Assembly (NCBI GenBank): GCA_023213315.1
Contig: JAKCPI010031750.1
Coordinates: forward strand, 62,001 to 126,000
Direction: 5' to 3'
Origin: Euborellia annulipes
Lineage: Eukaryota > Arthropoda > Insecta > Dermaptera > Anisolabididae
Length of the DNA: 64,000 nucleotides
Shown: piece after piece, positions 10,131 through 20,325 of the stretch
How the letters are laid out: each line of letters begins with the position of its first letter
Numbering within the stretch: the stretch's first letter is position 1
Notes under the pieces: model-generated
Told to the model about the DNA's origin: nothing
Database searches by the model: none
What the model saw: only the letters and a program-made list of their open reading frames with translations
Made by a program: the position numbers and the translations under genes

Positions 10131-11980
10131 TTATTTTCTTCTTTTTTTAGATATTCCTACGAATTTGCTTTCGATCTTCCGTTTCCCGTCAGATCATCCA
10201 AAATTAATCTGGGTTAGCATGTTATCATCTTTCTTGGTATCGTTTTTCAATTTCCTGGATGTCTTGGTGATATCTTTCACCTGCTCTTCATTAAGGGCTT
10301 CCAAACTTTCGCGAAAACTTCCAAAATAGGAGAGTATGAAATTAACTATTAAGCTCATTTTTTCACCGGGGGCCAAAGTACTCGTTGATGCCAGTCAGAT
10401 TTAGTTCTTTGGAGGTTTCTGGATCAGCTGTCCCTCAAGCAGGGATATTTATTTATTTATTAATGCTTCAGGACGATCAGCTGCCATGGCTTTTATGCCC
10501 TTACAATGATTCATAGATTACACTTTTCTTAATATCCATTTCTTTCTCATATTTCTTCATAGACCTTTTTTTAAAATTTGAAATCTCCGTCGATATTTTC
10601 CAGTCTCAGAATATCTTCTATTCTTGCAGGTAATACTATCTGTTTTCTTGGCTGATCATAATTTGGACACTCCGATAATATCTAATCCACATTCCAGGCA
10701 GTTCGGCACACAGGTATCTGGGAGAATAGGAAATTAACTTTTAAGCTCATTTTTTTCGCGGGGTTCAAGATACCTCGTTGGCACCAGTCAGTTTTAGTCC
10801 AATGGAGGTTTCTGGATCTACTGTCCCACAAGAACAGGAAGCAGGTTGTGTTATCAGTCTTCAGTCTGTTGTCTCAACAACAAAGTTAGTGTTTTGAAGA
10901 CTCCACAAACCACCCAACGATGTTCTTGATAGTTCAATTTCTCAAAAATCACAGAAAAAGTTTTATTGTTTTTATTTTGTTGACTTTTCACAGTATATTC
11001 GCCACAAATAAAACAAAATTCGTCTGGAGAAAGTACTTACACAACTTCTTGGAGCCACAATCCAGAACTAAAACACGGGCATAGTACTGATATTTCGGCC
11101 TTAAAGTGTGAGGTAAAGCTGTTCGCAGGCTTATACTTAGAGACAGTGTTATGATTGTGCCCTCTTTAGCCAATCACAGAGCTTGTTTTGGACTTCCGGG
11201 TGATTTAAGAGATTTACAAAAAAAAACCTGACGTGATGGAATATTTTTCCCAGTTTCAACGATTAAAAGCTATAAGAAACAGTCGAGAAATTCCATTCAG
11301 TTTTTTTCTTGTGATCTCACAACATGAATATAACCAGACAGGGTGACGTCAGACCTTGAACTCTATATTCCTAAGGAAGAGTTCTGCAACATCACTGCCT
11401 TTTTTTTTTGTTTTGTTTGATTCTCATTCATCCAGTTTCACAAAGAGATCAATTATCGGAATATCTATTATTTGCTTTTATTATAAATAATACTAAATAA
11501 TAGAAACAAAAAAAAATATAGAAACTATAACATTATCAGGAAACCCCTTTATGAATCTTTGACAAAAATGTATAATATTTATCTCTCTGCGTTTCAATTG
11601 AAAAAAAAAACGGAGAGAAATGGAGATACGATAGAATATAACTGTACTATATTGAAATATCTTCTTTTTTTTTTTAATAATATTTGTTTTTTCAACCATT
11701 TCCCTTTATGTAAATAAATTCAAAAAATATTATAAATTTAATTTAATAATAAAAAAAAAAAGTATTTGGAATATAAATAAAAAATTACTTTAGTCAATAA
11801 TAAAAAAAAAAGTTTGATAAAAAAAAATACGATTTTTAAAACTCCTAACGCCATCTTATCGGCAAAAACATGCGAACAGCTTGCCTCTTGAAGTGTCTTA
11901 AGCCGGCCATTCACGGTCGCTCCAAATTCATCCAAAAAATTAAATCCATTCATGGTCACTCCAAAATTATGGGACGTTCA
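10131..11980. other. Moderately complex interval with internal duplication; no proven gene
   Basis: A block of about 100 bp is repeated at 10338-10435 and 10726-10829, sharing TTAAGCTCATTTTTT and GGAGGTTTCTGGATC. A 60-codon minus-strand frame at 10194-10376 has normal-looking amino acid composition (includes EALNEEQVKDITKTSRK). I recognise no family, and the frame starts at a TTG. The block CGCCATCTTATCGGCAA at 11850 also occurs at 37293. This might be a decayed gene or an unknown element. Confidence 0.35.
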
Positions 11981-12266
11981 CGTTCTCTATACCAGCTCCT
12001 GATTTCTCAGACTGTATAATCTGTATAAATAAAGGTATGATATGTTTAACAATAAAATTAAATGAATCAAAAAGCACTTTGGTTTTTCAGTTCTTTTTTA
12101 AAGCAGCTCCGAATTTTTTCAAGACAGTTTGTTTATTTGCGGAGGGATCTTTTGTTTTAAATACAACTAAATCCTCCAATGTAATGTTACTCTTTATTTT
12201 ATTGTGATAATCCTAATGTCACTTGCAATAAGCTTGACCGATTTTTGTACATCAATGTATGTTTAA

Positions 12267-12890
12267 GATACGTATATGGAGTCAGACTAGACGAATACAT
12301 AACTCCATACTACCATAAATTAAAATGGAGCTTCGAGATCAGGAATCAGATTCGTTATTCCTGTACACAGAACAGATTCCTTCTCCAGATTCTTTCAGAT
12401 CGCGTGAACAAAAGATAAGATACGTATATGGAGCCAGACTAGACGAACACATCCTCCCAACTCCTCACTACCAGTGGCGTATCCAGGGGGCCCAGGGGGC
12501 CGGGCCCCCCCCAAAGCCTTCTCCAAAACAAAAAAATACCTATTGTTTTCCCTAATGATTTTTTTTTTAAATATATATTCATAAAACTTTTGGGCCCCCC
12601 CCCAAGCAGAAATCCTGGCTACGCTACTGCTCACTACCATAAATTAAAATGGAACTTCGAAATCAGGAGTCACAAACTCGTTATTCTTGTACACAGAACA
12701 GATTCCTTCGCCACATTCTTTCAGATCGCGGATGCCAAAGATAAGATACGTATTTGGAGTCAGACTAGAAGAACACATGACTCCATACTACCATAAATTA
12801 AAATGGAGCTTCGAAATTAGAAGTCGCAACTCGTAATTCCTGTACACAGAACAGATTCCTTTGCCGGATTCTTTCAGATCGAGGGTGCTA
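12267..12890. repeat. Tandem repeat of about 155 bp, three to four units
   Basis: Units beginning GATACGTATATGGAG start at about 12267, 12419 and 12745. Each continues with ACTACCATAAATTAAAATGG and ACAGAACAGATTCCTT. A hAT-type insertion (12472-12629) splits the second unit. Removing it restores a period of about 160 bp. The last unit decays after 12885. The units are diverged, so the array is old. Confidence 0.75.
12472..12629. mobile_element. hAT-type MITE, 158 bp, TSD CTCACTAC
   Basis: Inverted ends CAGTGGCGTATCCAGG and CCTGGCTACGCTACTG bracket a C/G-rich and AT interior. CTCACTAC is duplicated at 12464-12471 and 12630-12637. The host tandem repeat supplies an independent empty-site check. 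Confidence 0.9.
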
Positions 12891-13180
12891 AATTCTGGAC
12901 TGTTTCCAGACGATACGTTTATCCAAAAAGTATTCGATTTTCAGAGTGAGGTATAAAGACCACCAGATGAGTAAGTGAAATGGAAAGAAGCTGGCCTTGG
13001 TGATATTGTCCTCGCGTTTAGTTTCTTTGGGTGTGATACACATACACATATTGCAAAAGTCTGTATTTTGTGAAAGTTTGCTTATTGTGAGAATGTGATA
13101 CAGAGCAAAATTGTAATTTTAAAATGCTTCAAGAGTTTGTCGAACTCAGAGCAAACAAATTTAGATACCTCAGATAGCTA

Positions 13181-13353
13181 CCCCAACAGCACAAAATATT
13201 GCAGCAATGTTGCAGAAACATTGCGAATCTTGGCAACATTGCAGTGGCAATATTCCAAACTAGCAATATTGCTGTATGAGCTGCAATATTGCATCAATGT
13301 TGCCGCAATATTGTCAACATTGAGCAAGATTGCAATATTCCGTGCTGTGTGGG
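13181..13353. mobile_element. TA-flanked MITE with GCAATATTG-rich interior
   Basis: The ends CCCCAACAGCAC and GTGCTGTGTGGG are inverted, with TA on both sides (13179-13180, 13354-13355). The interior is built from GCAATATTGC/GCAATGTTGC motifs in both orientations. The TA duplication fits a Tc1/mariner-type MITE. Confidence 0.8.
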
Positions 13354-14157
13354 TAATTATATGGAAAAAAATTAATTTTTTTGAATTTGAATGTTAAATG
13401 TGTTCTTGTTTACTATATCAATGATTTACTATCTTTCGGATAGGTTTTCAAGGTGAATAAAAATGAAGAAGCAACCGGCACTTAATATGTTCTAGAAAAT
13501 GGACCACTATGTAATGAGAATTGTCCTCCGAAATTATAAGAAGGCTTTGGGGTACTCATATCATATCATAAGATCGCGTGGTCGGAGTTCTGCCTAAATT
13601 CATTTCCACGGAAAAAAAAAAATTGTCCCAAATAAATAAGAATCTCCAAATGCCGAAAAAATAAATATTGACAAATATCACTCATCCCATCCTACTCTAT
13701 CCCTTTCCAATTCAAACACCCTAAGGTTTCCTATACATGGATGGCTTCCTTCTTTGTTTTGCCAAGCTTAAATATTAATTTAATAGGCTCTGTGGAATAT
13801 ATTATCAGTTGACATGGAGGGCACACACAAAAAAAAAAGGAAAAAGCTTCGAAGAGAGAGAGCAGCACTTAAATCGATTTTTGGTTTCTCTTTAATTTTA
13901 AAGGGGTCGAGTCAGTTCTTTGGTGCAATCTTTGTTTAACCGAGATTAATGATCCTGGGGCCGTTTCTACTTCAAGGGATATTAATGAACTCTGCTACAT
14001 CGCCGTTTGTCTCTTTTTTTTCAGTTAAACGCTTCTTTTTTTTTTTGTTTTATTATATATACTTATACTTAGGCATTAATTTAGTTGTTTATTGTAAGAG
14101 AAAACATTGCAAGCTGCGTTTATTATTTAACTAGATCAAGAAAAGAGTTGTTGCCAA
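13354..14157. other. Unique-looking AT-rich interval, no gene
   Basis: I see no element ends, conserved peptide or tRNA-like boxes. The interval has homopolymer runs at 13611 and 14031. Short frames such as 13949-14134 are hydrophobic and low in complexity. Confidence 0.4.
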
Positions 14158-14229
14158 ATGAGGACCGGAAAAAAAAAACCTAAAGGTTGTAACTTTGAAT
14201 TGACTCTTCTTCTTCTGTCCTCGCCATTA

Positions 14230-14547
14230 TTAATCCCACGGTGCGGGGTCGGCGGACCTTACTCTCCCCCTCCACTGCTTCCTATCCAATGCTGTTGTCT
14301 CCGACAGGCCAAGCTCGGTCCGATGAAGCCAAGTCATCTTAGGTGCTCCTCTGCGTTGTCGTCCGAGGAGCTCCATATCGTACACCGTCCTCGCCACGCC
14401 ACTGCTCTCTTGGCGTACGATATGTCCAAACCAGCGGAGAGTAATTTTGAGTTGACTATCTGTTGCAAAACTCCTTCTATTGAATAATCCGAAGCATCTG
14501 AGTAAAAGAGCTATATTGGCGTTCAACGCTGGGTGCGCTAGGACCAA
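14230..14547 (-). pseudogene. LINE reverse-transcriptase C-terminal fragment
   Basis: A 105-residue frame matches the C-terminal tail common to endonuclease-reverse transcriptase LINE proteins. It has LRWFGHIVR at residues 37-45, VARTVYDME at 51-59, GRQRRGAPKMTWL at 62-74 and ALDRKQWRGRVRSADP at 86-101, then a stop. The catalytic palm and endonuclease domains are absent, so this is a 5'-truncated, dead copy. The sequence after the stop (GCGAGGACAGAAGAAGAAGA) resembles a LINE 3' tail and is shared with the fragment at 58011-58067. The exact clade (CR1/RTE/Jockey range) cannot be fixed by eye. Confidence 0.8.
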
Positions 14548-14756
14548 TCAAAGCCTTCGTTCTCTCAAAGGCTGAGTTCATCTCCGGTCAATAGCTTCTT
14601 TGTCACTCTTTTGTTTTTTTTTTCAATATTTAGAATGGTCAGAAAACGTGCGGCATTAGGTAAAAATCTTCTATAATAATTAAGCATGCCCAAATATCGT
14701 CTTAATTGTTGGATTATGCATGGCTTCGGGAAGTCACCTTACGAGGGTCAGGTCTA

Positions 14757-14839
14757 TCATCGGACTGCCTGGGTTCCGAATCCACGACGTTTGGTATAGG
14801 AGGTAGGCACGTTACCTACTACTCCCAAGCCCAGGGGCT
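14757..14839 (-). mobile_element. SINE head fragment
   Basis: Only the tRNA-related head remains, on the minus strand: CCCCTGGGCTTGGGAGTAG to GCAGTCCGATGAT. The B-box region is GGATTCGGAACCC. The body and tail are missing. It abuts family B. Confidence 0.75.
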
Positions 14840-14887
14840 TGGTCAAATTTAAAAACATAGGAAAATATTTATATTTTGTTACCGTGG

Positions 14888-15353
14888 TGAAGTATTAAGA
14901 GAGAGAATTAACCTTGAATAAGGCTTTATTGTACATTTAATAGCATAGAATGAAAATTATAATATGTAAATATATAACATTAACAAAGTCAATAGTCTCC
15001 ATAGGGAAAAATAACATACATTATATTACATTCACCCCCACCATTTTATGTGTAATCATCCAGGAAAGTTGGAGGTCTTCTAATTCGTGTACCTCTCCGG
15101 ATTCCTTCACCATTTTCCTGACTAATCCCTTCCCCTTCATCCTGTTCAGAGGAGGGATAATTTGATTCTTCGTCCGGTGTAGAATCAAGTCCATTTCGAT
15201 TATTTAATTGGCGAGGAGTTTCATTAATTGGTGCTAGATTTCTAGTGGAAATTGTAGACTCTCGGCCATCTCTCATTCTTATATGCGCGAATTCTGCAGA
15301 GATTCCCATCCAGAAGAGTAACTAGTAGGGAAAATAACATACATTATATTACA
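14888..15353 (-). mobile_element. Deleted LTR retrotransposon with 143-bp LTR
   Basis: On the minus strand the 3' LTR (15030 to 14888) begins TGTAATATAATG, contains AATAAA and ends TACTTCA. A purine-rich tract (GGTGGGGGTGAA, 15031-15042) lies immediately upstream. The start of the 5' LTR (15353 to about 15318) has the same TGTAATATAATG sequence. It then jumps straight to the integrase tail, so nearly the whole interior is deleted. The 5-bp flanks are CGTGG and CATGG, a target duplication with one mismatch. Confidence 0.85.
15046..15309 (-). pseudogene. Integrase C-terminal tail of an LTR retrotransposon (Ty3/gypsy-like)
   Basis: An 87-residue frame has MRDGRESTISTRNLAP at residues 12-27, like the post-core DGRET-S-S-DLAP segment of Ty3/gypsy integrases. 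It then has an acidic linker and ends RRGTRIRRPPTFLDDYT, the basic Arg/Pro tail common at pol ends. The stop is followed within 20 bp by the polypurine tract and LTR, as expected for the pol 3' end. The catalytic DDE core is deleted. The clade is inferred from motif style only. Confidence 0.75.
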
Positions 15354-16172
15354 CATGGTATAACCCTCTTATGGAGAACAAGAGCTTCATAAGATTTCAA
15401 GGGCAAAATGAGAATATATATTTTAAAGAGCATCTAAAAAATTATTGATTTATGAATTTTAATCAAAATCGTTAGAGCGAATTTTTTTAGAAAATCGAAA
15501 AAAACTGAAAAAGTGCATCAGTAAAGTACTAGTACTTTTTGGCCGATTTTGTTCAAAAGCTTCGTGTCACGTCCCAGGGTGGTGCCTAACTTAAATATAA
15601 AATTTCAACCTCTTAGCTCAATTCCTTCACGCTTTAAATTAAGCCCAGACAGACCATTTTTTGGACTCATGGGGCCTCAAAACGTGTATATCCATCAAAA
15701 TCTCGACATCAAATTTTTGACATAAATCCAATACTTTCTCTCTCTCTATATATATATACATAGGTAAGAGAAAGTAAAAAGAATAAATGAATTTAAAAAC
15801 ACCTTTCTTGTTTTATTCCAGTCTTTTGGGGTTTTCTTGCATTTTCCGGTCAGGCGACGTGCTTGAGGCCAGCCAGCCAGCCAGCCACCCTTGTCACCGC
15901 CAAAATATTCCCTTTAAATATTGAAAATGAAACATAATATTTATAACCTCAGACGACCGCTAAAACCTTCTATAGAATATATATCCCCCCTGTCCCTTGA
16001 GCGTCATTTCTCATTCTTGACGACCAGAAGACATATTTCATATCTAAAGTGGAAATTGTGTAGCCTACAATCGCTTTTTTTGACTTCTACTATAATTTGA
16101 TGATATCTATTCATTTTTTTTTCTTCAATGACAACCACCAAATTTTTGTTTGGCTTAACTCACCACTGTGGT

Positions 16173-16690
16173 TGTCACACCAGATTTTTTTGCTGTCGAG
16201 GTGTATTTAGTTTCCCATAGCAAATTAGTTTCAAACTTGACCACTTGCATTTCATAAGTGACCCCTCTTTTGATTCGAATATTAACATGCAAATCCCCAT
16301 ATGGGGATTTAACATTGATTTATTTTTTAGATAGCCGAAAAATGAATTTTATAAATCTAAAGTCTACTTCAAACAATTTTCACGAAAAATTTTACTGAGC
16401 ATCTAAAAAAAAGATTTAATTTATGAATTTTAATCAAAATCGTTAGAACATATTTTGAGAAAATTGATAAAAACTAATAAAGTACTTCAGTAGAGTACTA
16501 GTGCTTTTTGGCCGATTTTGTTCACAAGCATATTTTCTAGGAACCGACCGAACATTCGGTTTCGGTTACGGTTTCGACCGAAACTAATAATGAGGCCAAA
16601 ATTCGGTTTCGGTTTCTGCTGAAAATCTTGTTTCGGTCGGACCCTAATATTTTCACACCTCAGGTGGGTGCCTAAACTTAAACATCAAAT
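16173..16690 (-). mobile_element. Family B variant subfamily with a nested hAT-type MITE
   Basis: It shares family B core blocks (GAGCATCTAAAAAA, TTTGGCCGATTTTGTT). It differs at the hairpin side, which has CATGCAAATCCCCATATGGG and GTCAAGTTTG-like blocks also seen at 19171-19541. A 109-bp element sits at 16538-16646. The X-box-like site is not preserved. Confidence 0.65.
16538..16646. mobile_element. hAT-type MITE, 109 bp, TSD ATATTTTC
   Basis: The inverted ends are TAGGAACCGACCGAA and TTCGGTCGGACCCTA. The interior is rich in TTCGGTTTCGGTTT. ATATTTTC is duplicated at 16530-16537 and 16647-16654. A longer relative lies at 44007-44221. Confidence 0.9.
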
Positions 16691-16736
16691 TTAACCAATA
16701 TATTTTTACATGATTGCAATAAGCTACTTTCTCCTA

Positions 16737-17416
16737 TTTTTTACTTTCTCTTACCTATGTATATATGTAATATATATATATAGAGAGAAAGTATTGGATT
16801 CATGTCAAAAATTCGATGACGAGATTTTGATGGATCTTCACGTTTTGAGGTCCCCTGAATCCAAAAAAGTGGTTTTCGCGACATGGTCTGTCTGTGTGTG
16901 TGTGTGTGTGGGTGTGTGTGTGTTCAATTTTAACCATGAAGGAATTGAGCTACGAGGTTGAAATTTTATATTTAAGTTAAATCCCTCCCGGGACCGGAAA
17001 AATAAGCTTTTAATCAAAATCGGCCAAAGAGTACTAGTACTTTACTGATGTACTTTTTCAGTTTTTTTCGATTTTCTCAAAATTCGCTCTAACGATTTTG
17101 ATTAAAATTCAAAAATCAATTATTTTTTAGATGCTCTTTCAAATGTATATTCTCGTTTTGCCCTCAAAATTGTTTGAAGCACACTTTACTCTTGTATTTC
17201 ATAGAAAAGATAGGAGAAATGGTTGCCATGGTAACAAAATATAAATATTTTCCCATACTTATAAATTTTACATCAGAATTCATATGTTCCGTACTGTCGG
17301 GAACTAAATATATGTCGACACAAAAAATCTGGTGTGACAAGCACAGAACACAACTTTCGATTACCGAAGGTAAGAGAAAGTTGTGTGCTGTGCGCCAGTC
17401 ACACCAGATTTTTTTA
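16737..17416 (+). mobile_element. Family B element, reference full-length copy
   Basis: The 5' end is TTTTTACTTTCTCTTACC, then a TA microsatellite and AGAGAGAAAGTATTGG, then a (GT)n tract (16895-16922). Next come AGTACTAGTACTTT (17029-17042), TTTTTTAGATGCTC and GTTGCCATGGTAAC (17222-17235). The 3' end is an inverted repeat of about 100 bp from AATCTGGTGTGAC to GTCACACCAGATT (17316-17416). That repeat contains GGTAAGAGAAAGT, the inverse of the 5' ACTTTCTCTTACC. No protein motif is present; the frame at 17174 follows the repeat. Confidence 0.85.
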
Positions 17417-17534
17417 TTTTTATTTTATTTTTTTTTAATTTGTTTAAAGACGTTTTAGCATCTGAAGCCATTTAAACACCGTCCCTATTTATTTCAATTG
17501 ATTGGTATCAAATTCAATTTAAATATATTATTTT

Positions 17535-17605
17535 GCCTCGGACGGGATGCGAACACTACCTCTAGCACCAGAATTCTTCTTCTTTATACAGTAGTATCAT
17601 AGAAT
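17535..17605 (-). repeat. tRNA-like fragment with B-box motif
   Basis: The minus strand has GCTAGAGGTAGTGTTCGCATC followed by CCGTCC, a B-box-like core with no matching acceptor or D arm. It is probably a decayed tRNA-derived element rather than a tRNA gene. Confidence 0.35.
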
Positions 17606-17719
17606 ATTATATGTAGGTAAGAGAAAGTAAAAATCAAAGCCAATTAATTTTAATAATTAAATAATTAAATCTCTTAAAATAAAAATAATAAAAATTATTA
17701 TATAATTAAATTTTTCTAT

Positions 17720-18475
17720 GACTAATCCTCTTAGCGGAGGTGAAGGACCAGTCCCGAAAGGGACTGATTCTTGGGGAGTAGAGAGAGATGAAGGGCCCCT
17801 CACTCCCAACAATGGAACCGGGTTGATGGAAATTTACGCTAGATGCCGGTATTGGGGTTGGTGCGTGCCTGCGTGCACGATGCACCAGGGGTAATTAAAC
17901 GGGGAATGTTTTTTTTTTTTTTTTTTTTTTTTTGTAGACTATTGAGGGTTTTTATGCAGTAATTTAAGGCTTTTCCCTCAAATAAAAAACAAAAAAAATC
18001 CTCTTAGCAGGAACTGGATTGGAATATTGGATCCCACCACAATAGCCCCCAGGAGAGGGAGTTGCTGGGACATCCCGTCCTGTGGAAGGTTCCCTCTCAG
18101 TGATTCAGTCTTCGAAAAGAGTCGATGCTGAGGGAATTCCCCCCAAAACTAGTAAGGATTAGTTCACTAGCTAGAAACGAACGCAGGAGGAGGAGTTAGA
18201 GATAGGAAATGATGTAACTTCACAGGATACCAGTAGATGGCTACGACCAGAGGCCGGTTGGGCTTGAGATGTGTGTCTTAGTGCACGGAAGCACCTCGGG
18301 CAAATAAACGGGGATCCCGATATGAATTTCAAATAATAAAAAATAAGCTGACCTTAGGAATATGTCCTTAATAATCTGTAACGAAGAAGCAAGGTCCATG
18401 ATTAAATAAATGCGAGGATCCACCACCATAGCCTAGCTGAAAATGCGAAGCGTGCCGAAAGCAGGTGCCGCGGCT
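17720..18475 (+). repeat. Higher-GC duplicated stretch ending in a Helitron-like GGCTAGT
   Basis: Two related blocks start TCCTCTTAGCGG (17727) and TCCTCTTAGCAGG (17999). They end near GCACCAGGGGTAATTAAACG (17882) and GCACCTCGGGCAAATAAACG (18289). Composition is clearly less AT-rich than the flanks. The right edge GCCGCGGCTAG followed by T (about 18462-18477) resembles a Helitron 3' terminus. No 5' TC end or protein was found. Confidence 0.45.
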
Positions 18476-18648
18476 AGTATTAATATACTATTATTATTAA
18501 TTAATATAATAATATCATTATCTAATGTGAGCGCTTTGTTTCATTTTAATTTGGATAAAATAATATTTAATGAAATTATTTAATACAAATGAATAAATTT
18601 AATTAAATGTAATTATTTTAATAATATTATTTAATTTAATTAAATTTA

Positions 18649-18649
<1 letters not shown>

Positions 18650-18682
<33 letters not shown>
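18650..18682. repeat. (TA)n microsatellite
   Basis: A simple TA dinucleotide run of about 30 bp in AT-rich sequence. Confidence 0.9.
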
Positions 18683-18684
<2 letters not shown>

Positions 18685-18787
18685 GATAGATAAACATCGG
18701 ACAAATGAAAAAATAAAGAATCTTAAAAGTTGTTGTGATGAGTTGAGTGTATAAAGCTACCGTAGATCCCTTCTCTCTTTATATAAT

Positions 18788-18927
18788 AAAATCTGGTGTG
18801 ATTGTCGCACAGCACACAACTTTCTCTTATCTTCGGTAATCGAAAGTTGTGTTCTGTGCTTGTCACACCAGATTTTTTGTGTCGACATATATTTAGTTCC
18901 CGAACATTTGAATTCAGATGTAAAATT
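18788..18927 (-). mobile_element. Family B 3' hairpin fragment
   Basis: AATCTGGTGTGATTGTCGCAC to GTCACACCAGATTTTTTG forms the family B terminal inverted repeat. It is followed by GTCGACATATATTTAG and the TTGAATTCAGATGTAAA block. It is cut at 18927 by a SINE. Confidence 0.75.
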
Positions 18928-18928
18928 C

Positions 18929-19150
18929 ACACTTACATTCACACAGTCTTTTCGGCAACTTTAGGCTATATAAGACTTTATAAGCTAGCCGTTATTATGA
19001 AAATATATCTATTGGGGGTCCAGGCATTCTTATTTAAGCCATTTCGTATCCAAATGGTTTAAATAAAATCATCGGCCTGCCTGGGATCCGAACCCTCGAC
19101 CCTTGATATACAAGTCGGACGCGCTACCAACTACGCCAAGCCCGAGGGCT
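18929..19150 (-). mobile_element. tRNA-derived SINE, near full length
   Basis: On the minus strand it runs from the CCCTCGGGCTTGGCGTAG head, through GGTTCGGATCCCAGG, to the GAAAAGACTGTGTGAATG tail. The central TTTGGATACGAAATGG palindrome is nearly intact. It sits between family B fragments. Confidence 0.85.
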
Positions 19151-19170
19151 TTTATATGCTTTTTTTTAAA

Positions 19171-19541
19171 TTAGTAATATTTTTCGTGAAAATTGTTTCA
19201 AGTACACTTTACTGATGTATATTCAGATTTTTCAAATTCATTTTCCGGCTCTTCCTTCCATAGAGCCCATATTAAATCCCCATATGGGGATTTGCATGTT
19301 AATTTGGATTCAAAACATTTCACACATGAAAAAAAAAAATGTTTTCCAATTCTTATGAAATTTTGTATTTTTTTAGGATTCTCTATTGCGTATAAAATAT
19401 CCAAATATAAGATTGAAATTTTGAAAAATAACTATATCTCAACAGTCAACATTTAAAACACAAGTGGTCAAGTTTGGAACTAAAGTGCTATGGGAAAATA
19501 AATAATATAAAAATCTGGTGCAACCAGTCACACCAGATTTT
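19171..19541 (+). mobile_element. Family B variant fragment
   Basis: It carries AATCCCCATATGGGGATTTG, GTGGTCAAGTTTGGAACTA and the CTATGGGAAA block shared in inverse with 16173-16400. It ends with the short hairpin AATCTGGTGCAACCAGTCAC to CAGATTTTTT. This supports a distinct subfamily of B. Confidence 0.65.
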
Positions 19542-20143
19542 TTAATTTTAATTTCGTAAAATGAAATTCGGAGTAATAGAAGACGGACTTTATTTTGTAT
19601 AATATATTCAATTCCCTGTTACATTTCACATTTTGCTTGTAGGCCTATACATGTATATATAATTTGGACTTTCAATTAAAAATTAAACCACAATCAGTGT
19701 ACGCTTAATTACGCGTTCATTATTATTAGTCTTTTCACGTTGATTTAAAATCGACCCCAATTTATATATACTTGACTAATTATTTATGTTTTTTTTTTCT
19801 AACTAATTGAATGTTTGTGCCTCGATCATCAGGAGAGAATTGTCCTTGTTGTTTTTTGTGTCCACATTGGTACAAGTGTAAAAATTTGCGGTCGAATGTT
19901 GAATGTGTGTTTTGCCAAGCAGACAGAGAGAGAGAGAGAGGAGATGGACAGACAGGCAGCCTGTCCCTGGCACCACTCATTCGCGTTTTATGCATTTTTG
20001 AATTCCACATGTCAGAATGACAATTGAAGATTAGCAAAAAAAAAAAAAAATTATTGAAGTGTATCTAAATTCATTTTCCTATTCACTAGCTACGGTAGCC
20101 CGCACTAATCGGTAAATTCAAATAATATATTTAATGAAATATA
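19542..20143. other. Unique-looking interval, no confident gene
   Basis: Short frames on both strands at 19780-20037 overlap each other and a GA microsatellite (19925-19940). No homology is recognised. No element ends were seen. Confidence 0.4.
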
Positions 20144-20325
20144 CACAGTGCGTCAAAAAAACGTTACACTTTGTTACTTTTTAAGAAACCCTGTTCTAAT
20201 CTACCTTAATGATACCTCTAATTTATGAAATATCTTATACATTTCTAAGTAAATTTAACACAAGTCCACATCATCTTAATAAATTATTACAATTTATATA
20301 AAACAAAAATTTTTTTATTAACGCG

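Larger units (their letters stand above)
14840..15778 (-). mobile_element. Family B element interrupted by a small LTR element
   Basis: Read leftward from GGTAAGAGAAAGTAAAAA (about 15761-15778). AAGTACTAGTACTTT lies near 15524-15538. The LTR element 14888-15353 cuts the TTGTTACCATGGCAAC site. The terminal hairpin is lost at the left side next to a SINE fragment. Confidence 0.8.

Noticed and set aside
13095..13397. 100-codon frame
   Set aside because: Most of it is the GCAATATTG-rich MITE at 13181-13353.
17174..17458. Frame beginning MKHTLLLYFIEKIGEM, also seen at 27092
   Set aside because: Recurrence is explained by the family B repeat. It is not conserved in other copies and runs into the terminal hairpin.
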